From Siphonodentalium dalli (taxonomy: Eukaryota > Mollusca > Scaphopoda > Gadilida > Siphonodentaliidae), in contig CP136065.1 in the NCBI GenBank assembly GCA_032622095.1, positions 39,685,503 through 39,749,502 on the forward strand: 64,000 nucleotides of DNA. The letters run 5' to 3'. Below, in pieces: positions 55,221-64,000 of the stretch (positions are counted from its first letter, which is position 1; each line of letters begins with the position of its first letter). The translations under genes were made by a program, and so were the position numbers. The notes below the pieces were generated by a model. That model did not search any database, had not been told where the DNA came from, and saw only the letters and a list, made by a program, of their open reading frames with translations.

Positions 55221-56181
55221 CACAGTGTAGTAACATTTTATATATATCTGCGTGTGGATTGTCTGTCAGATAGATTCTCCCTTCAGTTATAATAGCATAA
55301 ATTGGAATCGTATGTTATTCATCTGTAACAGTGTTTATGCAATACAAGCATATGCCAGACAGAAAGAAAAAAAACAGTTAATGCAATATAGAACAACGAT
55401 TCATACTCATTGTTGGGAAATTTTCAGAAAATTAGATCAACTAACGACATTTCCCGAGGCAACTACTCGTCAATGAGTATTTAGTAAAGAAAGGGTTAAT
55501 CTCGACAGACAGTCAAGCGAAAATATATTTAGAAAAAGTCATATTAAAACAAACTTGCTTAAGATATTTCGACATTTTATTGCAAATGACCTATTCACAT
55601 TTATAAAATGAAAGATGAAATTGCAGATAAATAAATTATGTTAAATTGTATGGAGAAAACACCTCTGATTGAATTGCTGTGGTCGACCAACCCTGGTCAT
55701 AATGGTCCTGATACATGCATAACGCAATATATAGTGCATGTCGGTGAGTCCAATTGTTCATAAAAGTAAGAATCAACGTCACCGTAATAATTTAACTATG
55801 AATTTTCGTGAATGTTCCATATATGTTATGTTTTTTCCAAATTATTCGGATTTGTTACTGACAGCGAAAGCGAATAACTATAACGGTAAAATTTGTTCTC
55901 ATTATAGCACTGCTTCATCGCCTTGTTGCGCTAACATCGTAGCGAAATACATAGGACATACCAACATCACGACATAGCAGGACAAGTTGTCTTGCTGACA
56001 CAAACACGACAATGACTTCCACAAACAACATAGCATATTCCATGACTGAGTAGGCAGTACTGTATCAACAGGGGAAGGGGTTGTGTGTCTCAGAATCGCT
56101 ACCCCCAATTTTTTTTAAAACTTCCAACATAAATGTCATGCCTGAGACAACAGCGGTGGGGAAATTGATATTGAACAGTAT
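55221..56181. other. Unassigned spacer
   Basis: No gene or repeat recognised. On the minus strand a possible AATAAA lies near 55576, downstream of the protocadherin, but about 1.2 kb past its stop. Confidence 0.4.
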
Positions 56182-56392
56182 ACAGTAATGCCCTAAATAA
56201 TCGACTACTTAACCACAGCAGAATTATGGGTAACTTTTCAGGATTTAGTCGGAAATATGGCTTGTTGCCATTCATCGGAAAGCTCTGTCAGATTTCCGAT
56301 GAATGGCAACAAGCCATATTTCCGACTAATTCCTGAAAAGTTACCCAAAATTCTGCTGTGGTTAAGGAGTCGATTAATGAGGGCATTACTGT
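56182..56392. mobile_element. Near-perfect 211-bp palindromic MITE
   Basis: Ends ACAGTAATGCCCT and its mirror (...GGGCATTACTGT). Arms of about 103 bp mirror each other with about eight differences through AACCACAGCAGAATT, GTAACTTTTCAGGA and CGGAAATATGGCTTGTTGCC. An internally deleted relative is at 37434-37556. It lies about 400 bp past the protocadherin stop, so it may be in the 3' UTR. Confidence 0.9.
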
Positions 56393-56790
56393 GTGTTTAT
56401 ACTGTGTTGATTTTCCAACCAATATGTACAAAAGATATAATATGCCAGAGCAGCTAGATCAAGAGTCAGATATGTTCATACTTTCAGCTACATTTCATTT
56501 CCAGTCAAATGCGATGTCAGGTTGAGGATTCTAGCGTTATCAGTTCCCATAGGAAGATTGCACATAGCATTTTGTCTAGTTCAAGGGGCGGACATTCTTA
56601 AATGGACACCCGTAACGAAAATCCTCTCGCCACACGTACGTCCCTGCAGAGGAAGCAGTGTCTTGTATATGTTGGATGATGGAATGATGAATTCACGAAA
56701 CGAGAAAATGTACATGTATATGCATGAAATGACGTTGTTGGAAACAGAACACGCGTCAATATGCGTCTGGATTGTTGAAATGTATAAATG
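56393..56790 (-). other. Probable proximal 3' UTR of the protocadherin
   Basis: Non-coding sequence after the stop at 56793-56791 on the minus strand. No clear poly-A signal found, so the transcript end is unknown. Confidence 0.35.
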
Positions 56791-57176
56791 CTAGCATTCT
56801 GTTGACAGTGTTCCAATGATAATATCCCTTGCTTTTATTGGAGATCTCCTATGATACTCCGTTTCTCCAAAAATACTGTTTTGGTCAGAGAAACGAACGT
56901 TCGGAGATGTTGAACGTGGCCTCGATGGGCCTGGCATAGTCTGTGAATCGTAGATTTTGTCCCGAGAACGGATTATATGTTGGGGCATGCGTTTTAACAT
57001 GGTGTCCCGTGTTTTTCTGTCTGTGTAATATTTCCGTCTAGGTGGCATGGCGTTACCCACAGTACCGTTTGCTGGACGGAGGAATGTTGTGAATTTTGTT
57101 GATGGGTTATTATTGTGGCGTTCGCCATCCGGAAGGGATTCATCCGATGCTTCGATGGGAGAAAGCTGCGGATACT
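56791..57176 (-). CDS. Protocadherin, last coding exon (cytoplasmic tail)
   Basis: The acceptor TTATCTCGTTTCAG lies just before 57176. The exon enters with two bases (AG) that complete the codon left by the previous exon (G), giving Glu. It then codes EYPQLSPIEASDESLPDGER... and ends GTLSTEC with TAG at 56793-56791, 127 residues after the split codon. It is rich in Ser, Pro, Arg and Lys with no domain, as is usual for lophotrochozoan protocadherin tails. A (CT)n tract sits about 40 bp upstream of the acceptor. Alternative: a standalone frame, but phase and splice signals fit well. Confidence 0.8.
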
Positions 57177-57215
57177 CTGAAACGAGATAAACACATATAT
57201 AAATATACACATACC

Positions 57216-57269
57216 GAGCGAGAGAGAGAGAGAGAGGGAGAGAGAGGGAGAGGGAGAGAGAGAGAGAGA

Positions 57270-57322
<53 letters not shown>
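57216..57322. repeat. (GA)n/(CT)n microsatellite
   Basis: About 107 bp of GA repeats with occasional GGGA. On the gene strand it is an uninterrupted pyrimidine tract that ends about 40 bases before the intron-2 acceptor. Frames across it give Ser-Leu or Glu-Arg runs and are false. Confidence 0.97.
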
Positions 57323-57325
<3 letters not shown>

Positions 57326-57338
57326 ATATATCTGTTAA

Positions 57339-57672
57339 AGGGGGACTGTACACTAAATACGGCCATTTATGGGACCATCTCCATTTATACTCACCAGAAT
57401 ATATCCAACAAATGAATGAATTTGATCCAAGGATTAGTGGAAAATACACTCATGTGCTCTATGAACGATACAAACAACAGGGTAATTATAATGAAAATGA
57501 ATTTATGGCTGGAGTCATAAATTCATTTTCATTATAATTACCAAGTTGTTTGCATCATTCACAGAGAACATGAGTGTATTTTGCACTAATCCATGGCTCA
57601 AATTCATTCATTTGTTGCATATATTCTTTTGAGTATAAATGAAGATGGTCGGATTTAGTGTACAGTCCCCCT
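57339..57672. mobile_element. Fold-back MITE with TTAA duplications, copy 3
   Basis: 334 bp; ends AGGGGGACTGTACACTAAAT and TTTAGTGTACAGTCCCCCT; TTAA at 57335-57338 and 57673-57676. It is the best-preserved copy of the family at 5218 and lies inside protocadherin intron 2, 160-500 bp upstream of the acceptor. Confidence 0.9.
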
Positions 57673-59617
57673 TTAAATATAGTGTCTATCTGGCTAAATA
57701 GGTTGAATGGTCTGTGATAGACATGGTAGGAGATATGCTACTTGAGACTGCATGCTATTTGCACCGGTCTTCAACAGAAATAAGTCTTAGCACCAATAAT
57801 ACGCTACCAAAATATTATATATTTTAATTTAAATTTTTGTGTTATTAATTTTGTAGACAATAGTAAGTATATTCATATCACATGGTGTTGCATGGCGCCA
57901 TAGAGTTTCATATACCAATATGCGCTAACGCCTATATATATGTATAAAGCTATATATATAGTTAGCCCACATAATTATTAATCAAGGGTAACATTTTGAC
58001 TTCTGTATCACAAACACATACGGGGAAAATTCATGCACAATGAGGAAATCTGACCTGCGATTGCCATTTCTATGATGAGTTTTCAGCTTCATGGAATTAT
58101 ATCTGATTGTACATACGTAGTATTATGTGCTAAGCATAACAATGGACCCTCCTTACATGTATGGTAAATATATCATGGTAATTTCAGATGAACCCGGCAC
58201 CGACTCGATCCTTTCTGTATGCATCATACAGACGGAACATGCGTTTAGAGGGGAACATGCCGCAATAGACGACCTATTGGATGTGTCGAATTTCATTGAG
58301 AAAGAAAGAAACAACAATAAATCCTAGGATCGTTTTGGTGACTGGCACCGGTAATTGAAATTGTAGTCGATTATAAACAACATGATATATAAAGAAGTTA
58401 GTTGTGATGTGTTTTATACAGCACACATCTTTGAAGGGAAATTAAGGTGGCATTGTGCCAATGTTATTCCGCGTGTAGTGAATTATTCATCGAGTTATAT
58501 GTCGGCGTCACATTGTGGAATAGAAGCATTGGACCATAAATAGATACGTTCGCAAAAAAAACAAAAAAACTTGTCGGGTAGTTTATTCTATTTTCTTAAC
58601 CCTTTCAATACGAAGTGGATTCTCCCAGTCAGTAAAAAAGTATACATCGGAATGGTCTATTATTGATGTACAGGTAATATAAACAGACGACAGATAAATA
58701 CAAGTACAGTATCCCGAGTCGAAACGTGATGTGACATGTGCTTAGCATGACATATAGTCAGCAATCTGCAACTGCTGATGGTCTTATTAAAACATTTTGG
58801 CATCTTTTTAACTCATTGGGAGTAATTTTAAAAAAATTAAAAATTCTACCTTTGGCATTAAATAATCTTGTTTTTGTGGGGTACGTTCTAAAATTATTTT
58901 CAAAATTCTATTAAACCGCTCCAGGGTCCAGCTTCCACCTCAAAATTCATGTCATCAGAACGAGGAGCAATTTGTCTGCGAGAAATGGGGACCTTTGTCA
59001 TCATCACTTTTAGCCTAAAATCTTCTTTAATTTGCCTATATCAGACAACCTCCCCTTTCTTTTGACATCCATACATTTGTGCACCACCTGCATTATGTGG
59101 GGAAATTATATGACGGATAGGTTGTAAGCCATTATTTATTTCACTATACTTATGTTGACAAACGGAAAGGCCGTAAGGTCCGTCAGCCAGTGCTTCATTC
59201 TGACTTGTTATTGTCATTCCGGAGGGCTAGGTGTGATTTTCGTTGACCCGGGCAGATGTGTTACCTTGTCAGGCACCCACTTACCTGTATTGGTTAACCT
59301 ATAAAACTATAAACAGACAACATATAAATACAAGTACAGTGTCCTATTTGTTCAGGTAAATGTTTCGATAATAAGTTCAACATAGTGGTTTGTTGAATGT
59401 ATTATCTGAACATTTCCTGTGGGATAATTACCCGTCAATGATGCTTTTGGCTGAATGGATGTATAATTTCGAAAGTTCTTTTCCATGAATATCCCAGTTT
59501 TGAATATAGATTATATTGCAATCGTAGGGCTGCAGTTTAGTAACTGAGAAGGTGGACACTACCCAATGAAGCTCTGTTATAGCCACACCATTGAAACAAG
59601 CAACATTAAGACCATGT

Positions 59618-59995
59618 GCCAATGCATTGTCTTATATATGCGAGTCGACCATAGGTCGCCTCGCATATATAAGCGAATGCATTGGACTAACATTTTTTTT
59701 ATCAATTTTTCTGACATTCTTTAACAATTTTTATAATTTTTTATAATTTGTTTTCATCTTTTTTTCCTTACATTATTTAACAATTTTTAACATTTTTTTA
59801 AAAACATTTTTTCTTACATTCAATAACAATTTTTATTATTTTTTCTTATATTCTTTTAACAATTTTATCATTTAAAAAAAAAAATTCTTACATTCCTTTA
59901 TCATTTTTTTTATCGTTTTTTCTTACATTCTTTATCAATTTTTATCATTTTTTCTTACATTCTTTATCAATTTTTATAATTTGTTCACTAATACT
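59618..59995. mobile_element. Single 69-bp palindrome plus long AT-rich tandem
   Basis: Palindrome 59618-59686 (slightly decayed), then about 300 bp of TTCTTACATTCTTTAACAAT-type units, the inverted form of the core seen at 12514-12682. The second palindrome is missing. It lies in protocadherin intron 2, ending about 30 bp before the donor at 60028. Confidence 0.8.
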
Positions 59996-60028
59996 TGTGT
60001 TGATCAGTGCTGAAGCAAAACAACTCAC

Positions 60029-60164
60029 CTATGGCGAACATATCTCCGTAATCACTACGACTCTGTGATTCGTCCTCACTGTGACCACGCCCACTGTCGG
60101 TAGTCGAAATCTCGTCGATATTCGCCTCGGCTTGGATCACAATAGAGTGATTGGGTATGACTGG
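60029..60164 (-). CDS. Protocadherin, middle coding exon
   Basis: 136 bp between acceptor TATTCTTTCAG (ending 60165) and donor CATAG|GTGAGT (60029/60028). It enters in phase 0 directly after the VAK of exon 1 and codes PVIPNHSIVIQAEANIDEIS, then a TTDSGRGHSEDES stretch ending GDMFAI, leaving one base (G) for the next exon. The acidic SGRGxSExE-type motif is typical of protocadherin cytoplasmic domains. It is too short to stand out as an open frame and was found by looking for a continuation of exon 1. Confidence 0.85.
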
Positions 60165-60253
60165 CTGAAAGAATACGAGAGGACATGTACAAGTTGTGGA
60201 ATGATGTTCGCCCCTCAGTGCCCAATCTCTGAAACTTATTCGGTCATATTGGC

Positions 60254-60328
60254 AAATTTACATACAGTGCATCGAGGTAAGTTTCAGTATCATATTGAAA
60301 CTTACCTCGACGCACTTTATGTAAATTT
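60254..60328. repeat. Intronic hairpin carrying splice-donor-like arms
   Basis: AAATTTACATACAGTGCATC/GAGGTAAGTTTCA mirrored by TGAAACTTACCTCGACGCAC. Each arm, read in its own direction, gives GAGGTAAGT, a consensus 5' splice site. Confidence 0.8.
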
Positions 60329-60481
60329 CGAAAAATAAATAGAGAATACCTACGAGTTTTGGTTGAATACCCGAATTATCTCATGAGTGGGTGCAAGGAA
60401 GTACAGAATTTCCACGAGCGGCTTGCACCCACGAATTAGTAAAAAGTAAAAAAGTAAAAAATTTCGACAAAAGTAATACTA

Positions 60482-60547
60482 GTGTGTTATCCATCGAGTC
60501 GGTCAGTGTTATCCATCGAGTCGGTCAGTGTTATCCATCGAGTCGGT
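60482..60547. repeat. 22-bp tandem triplication
   Basis: Three nearly exact copies of GTGTTATCCATCGAGTCGGT (period 22). Confidence 0.95.
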
Positions 60548-61210
60548 CCACGCTCTACGCCACGGCAATTTCCCACTATTTAATGGGGAAGCATATAATA
60601 ATAACCGTTACCCATACAATAATCGGGTAAATAAAAGCAAAAGGAAATGCATATGTTCAAATAACGCTCTGCTTCTTCCACAACCGGGTGAACAAACACA
60701 GCTTACTTTTGCTACCACCCTCAAGTTCGTGTTTTCGTTGAGTTATCTTTCCTGGATAACATAACTTGCGATATGACCTTCACCCCCTATCTACGTGCGG
60801 ATTTTGTTTAAAATATGAACACTCATATATCAATTCTTGCACGTGACTTTCAGTGGCAAAAACAAAACATGTCTCACGTGCGTATATATATTGGCCTGGA
60901 TGTAGCACATACTTCCACCAAGTATATGTATACAGTTATGACTGGAAGTACAAGAACGGCGCATTATGGTAACCGACACAACAAAAGGGCACGCCCGATG
61001 AATATCCTAACTTAGTAATTACATCTTATATTGTTGGAACGCTTGTTGGATTTGAGATACCTTCCAAATAACCGACCAGCCACAAATTGCATAACTGACA
61101 TAAATAACAGTGCTTATTTACGGAGCTGAGTTTAGATAAAGATAAATTCATACAGAACGTGCTACTCAACAATACATAATGCCAACAATAAACTGTGTAT
61201 GCTGCTTTAA

Positions 61211-61570
61211 AGACATATTATGGACTTGTTCGGGTGTGTGAAACTGATAAGTTAGTACTCATGCGCTATGCCAACTGTGGATATGTAGCATTCTACTAAC
61301 ATCGCCGAAAATCGCAAAGAAATCGACTATACCAGTCCAAAGATATCACCGTCTGAACTATTCTTAATTGTTAATATTTACATCTCGATTCGGGACGCAA
61401 CAATCGGCGATAAACTATAATCCAAATGATTTCGCCATCGAGAGTCATTGCATTTCATTAATATATAAGAATGACGGTGTGTTTGGATTAGTATTCGTGA
61501 AAATAACTACTTTGAGCAAGATTATTCTCCATTTCTATTTCATCACCCAACCGGAGAGTTTCACATCACT
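61211..61570 (-). mobile_element. TTAA-flanked 360-bp MITE, copy 3
   Basis: Reverse orientation relative to 4077 and 4748. Flanked by TTAA at 61207-61210 and 61571-61574. Ends AGACATATTATGGAC and CATCACT. It lies in protocadherin intron 1. The 68-aa frame at 61368-61574 reads through it. Confidence 0.8.
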
Positions 61571-61852
61571 TTAATTTTGTCATACCCAAACCTAACGATT
61601 ATAGTAGAGTTTTGGGTGCCGATTTGTTATTTTTCTTATTTTAGACAATATCACTAAGATTTAGATTGGCCAAAACATAATTTTGGTTGGCCATATACCA
61701 CAGGTACCTGGATAATTACTACATAATCAATATATACAAAGACCCTGATTTGTTTCTATGAATGGAGTGCATTTTCAAGGTATCTGTGCCATATATTATC
61801 CAGCGTTCACATATACGCGAGTGTCCTGATTTCCTGAAAGAAATAAACTTAC

Positions 61853-64000
61853 TTTTGCAACAGGTATAGGTTTGGTTTCCCTCTCAGAATCACCAGCATT
61901 GTGAGCAACAACGAGTTTGAAATCGTCCTCGTGAGTGGGAGTCAGTGAGCACAGGCCGTAAATTTGATCGTGATCGCTGTCACTTTTCGCCGTAAACTCC
62001 TTTTCCTGGCGCTTTCTAGTCCTGCGCCTATTCCGCACCAAACATATGGCGATGAGAATAGAAAACACTAGCACGGTGGATATTCCAGCAACAACTATCA
62101 CGAAAACCATGTAGTTCGTTGCCGCATCGGTTGTGTCTCTGTTCGTTTGTGGAATAGATACAGGATCAACAACAACCACGAAGAGGTTTGCTCGGTTGAT
62201 GAGTTGAGGAGCTCCATTGTCCGTTACCTGAATATTTATGGCATGTTTCACGAACCTGCTTGCATTGAGACTTTTGAGTAAGATTATATGCCCCGTGGTA
62301 TTGTCTAAACGGAATGTACCAGGAACGGTTTGACTCATCATTGTGTAAGTGAGGCGGCCGTTTTCGCCCGCATCTCTATCAGACACGAGAACACGTCCTA
62401 TTGCAGTGTTAACCTCCGCGTTATAAGGCACATCCATGGAGATATTTGAACCTGAGGGGAATGAAAAAACTGGACTGTTATCATTGATGTCATCAACAAA
62501 TATCACAAGTAAAGTTGATGCAGACAGCGACGGTCGCCCTCTGTCCTTAGCAATCACAATGATTTCATAAAACGCACCCGATTCTCTATCGAGAGGCCTA
62601 ACGTTCCGGATAACGCCGTTGAATAGAACTTCGAAAGGCACATTCGATGGGTTAAGCGTGTACCAAACTTCAGCATTCATTCCCATGTCCTTATCTGAGA
62701 CATTGACTTGCCCTATAGTCCGTGGAGACATCCCTTCTGTAATGTGGAACGTGTAGTTTGGGTGAGAGAATTCAGGGGCATTGTCATTAACATCAACGAC
62801 GTCAACGTGAACAACAGCTGTCGATGACATGTGAGGCTCACCGCCGTCAATCGCAACAACAGTGAACGAAACGACTGGCATGTCCTCGTAATCAAATTTA
62901 TAGTTAGCATACAGCTGGCCAGTCTTTGCGTTCAATTGGAACTTTCTAGCGTGTTCGCCTTCCAAGTGATACGTCACTTCCGCATTGACGCCAAGGTCAG
63001 TGTCGTATGCTTTGAATTGAGCAAGAATATCTCCCTTTTGGTTATTTTCCATGACGGAAATTTTATACACGTCCGGAACGAACACAGGCGGACTGTCATT
63101 CACGTCCAACAATTCGATGTTGAATCCCTTCGAATCTGACAATGGCGGAATCCCATTGTCGCGGCACCTCACAATAACGAAATAGTTATCAAGATACTCC
63201 CTATCCAGTTGCTTAGAAACAACAACGGTGAAACTTTGATATTCTTGTTCCTCGATTGTGAAGACATCGTGATTTGTTACACAAATTATCTCCCCATTTC
63301 TGCCTTTGTCGTTGTCCACGACCTTGACATGCGCTATCGGAACGCCCTTTTGAGACCCTTCCGATACTAGCCCTTCTCGTAGCACGTTGACGTTGATGAC
63401 CGGGGGATCATTTGCAAGGTCTTTGACGTAGACGTTGACCACTGCTTGTGAACTCAACGTCGGTTGTCCGTTGTCAACGGCCTCTATTATGAACTTGTAC
63501 GCGTCGGCAGAAAATTCTCCGATCTGTGAAAGCTCCCCTGTGTGAGTATTTATATCGAATACGTCACTTATATCACGTGATTGGCGACTGGCTAATCTGT
63601 AGAAAATATCACCATTCCTACCTGCGTCAAGGTCGTATGCTTCTGTCCGATATAGAACTGTTCCTGGCGAAGACGTGTCATTGGCCTGTATGTCGTACAT
63701 AGACTGTGTAAAGAGAGGATGGTTGTCATTGAAATCCAAAACAGTGACTTCGATGGCGAGGGTCCCTGTCCGTAGAGGTACTCCGCCGTCTATAGCCAAT
63801 ACATATACAATATACCTATCCTGCCTCTCCCTATCCAGGTTTTTATAGAGAACAATTTCGATCTTCCAAGTGTCATCCAATTGTTTCTCATGATTCAGCC
63901 CGAAAATATTGTCACCGTTGTTTATCAAGCGGTAAGACTGAATAGAGTTATTTCCCCCGAAATCGACGTCAGTAGCACCTTTGATAGGAAATCGGGTTTC
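61853..64000 (-). CDS. Protocadherin, large exon (cadherin repeats, TM helix, start of tail), 5' end outside window
   Basis: Open from the window edge (codon 1 at 64000-63998) to the donor AAAA|GTAAGT at 61853/61852: 716 codons, phase 0. A partial cadherin domain (RFPIKGATDVDFGGN...LDREREDRY-like, ending FNDNHPLF) is followed by five full ones. Boundary motifs include ANDPPVI, VNDSPPVF, VNDNAPEF and INDNSPVF; the last domain ends VVVVDPVSIP. Calcium-site motifs are LDRE, AxDxG and DxNDNxPxF. The TM helix YMVFVIVVAGISTVLVFSIL lies at about 62113-62036, followed by the basic stop RNRRRTRKR and about 60 cytoplasmic residues. Function expected: calcium-dependent homophilic adhesion at the cell surface, often neural. 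The first domains and signal peptide lie beyond base 64000. Reading past the donor gives a short false tail. Confidence 0.93.

Larger units (their letters stand above)
57177..60028 (-). other. Protocadherin intron 2
   Basis: 2852 bp, GTGAGT (60028-60023) to TTTCAG (57182-57177). It contains the TTAA fold-back MITE, the (CT)n tract and a single 69-bp palindrome with its AT-rich core. About 57900-59600 is otherwise featureless; one block near 58678-58715 (CAGATAAATACAAGTACAGT) recurs near 59300-59345. Confidence 0.75.
60165..61852 (-). other. Protocadherin intron 1
   Basis: 1688 bp from GTAAGT (61852-61847) to TTTCAG (60170-60165). It holds a TTAA MITE (61211-61570), a hairpin at 60254-60328, mirrored GTGGGTGCAAGG/CTTGCACCCAC blocks near 60385-60437 and a 22-bp triplication at 60482-60547. 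Confidence 0.8.

Noticed and set aside
56994-57449. Minus- and plus-strand frames with long Ser-Leu or Glu-Arg runs
   Set aside because: They read the GA/CT microsatellite. Only the part of the minus frame below 57176 is coding, as the last protocadherin exon.
60081-60338. 85-codon plus-strand frame with CTSCG
   Set aside because: It is antisense to the protocadherin middle exon and then runs through the intronic hairpin.
61796-61852. C-terminal extension of the large protocadherin frame past VAK (ending near 61796)
   Set aside because: It reads through a consensus donor GTAAGT. The exon at 60164 continues in phase with a proper acceptor, so the extension is intronic.

Overview
This is a repeat-rich window from a eukaryotic nuclear genome, almost certainly an invertebrate animal. 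The only host gene I can build is a three-exon protocadherin on the minus strand at the right edge (exons 61853-64000, 60029-60164 and 56791-57176, continuing beyond base 64000). Its splice sites and phases fit exactly. A single large exon coding for the extracellular domain, together with CR1/L2-like and L1/Tx1-like LINEs and many short fold-back elements, suggests a lophotrochozoan such as a mollusc. That placement is inference. No prokaryotic genes, CRISPR array, rRNA genes or convincing canonical tRNA genes were seen.

Layout. 1-1580 is a 35-bp satellite with a 9-unit higher-order repeat. 1.6-7.2 kb is a patchwork of short non-autonomous DNA transposons, several with TTAA target duplications. 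7.2-10.8 kb is a decayed minus-strand LINE that split a 465-bp transposon into two halves. 12.1-12.75 kb is a nested composite (Helitron-like element inside a palindromic element). 12.82-18.21 kb is a 17-bp satellite. 19-25 kb holds palindromic and fold-back elements. 25.86-28.69 kb is a G-rich 29-bp minisatellite. 28.7-38.7 kb is mostly unassigned, with a broken SGNH-hydrolase-like reading frame, a 47-bp minisatellite and a second Helitron-like copy.

38.8-49.6 kb holds two LINEs lying head to head. The minus-strand one (L1/Tx1-like ORF1 plus an ORF2 with a single in-frame stop) is nearly intact. The plus-strand one (43.4-49.6 kb) has two intact overlapping ORFs and lies between perfect 102-bp inverted repeats, which is the most unusual structure here. 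49.9-56.4 kb is again fold-back and palindromic elements. 56.8-64 kb is the protocadherin, whose two introns carry a (CT)n tract close to a splice acceptor, several transposon copies and hairpins.

A recurring theme is a 69-bp near-perfect palindrome (ends GCCAATGCATTCTC...GAGAATGCATTGGC). It occurs singly and as inverted pairs, in at least two unrelated element backbones and in one composite. The two 392-bp copies at 19.8 and 54.1 kb are nearly identical with TTAA duplications, so this family moved recently. All repeat families were found by eye; counts and borders are approximate unless a target duplication fixes them.
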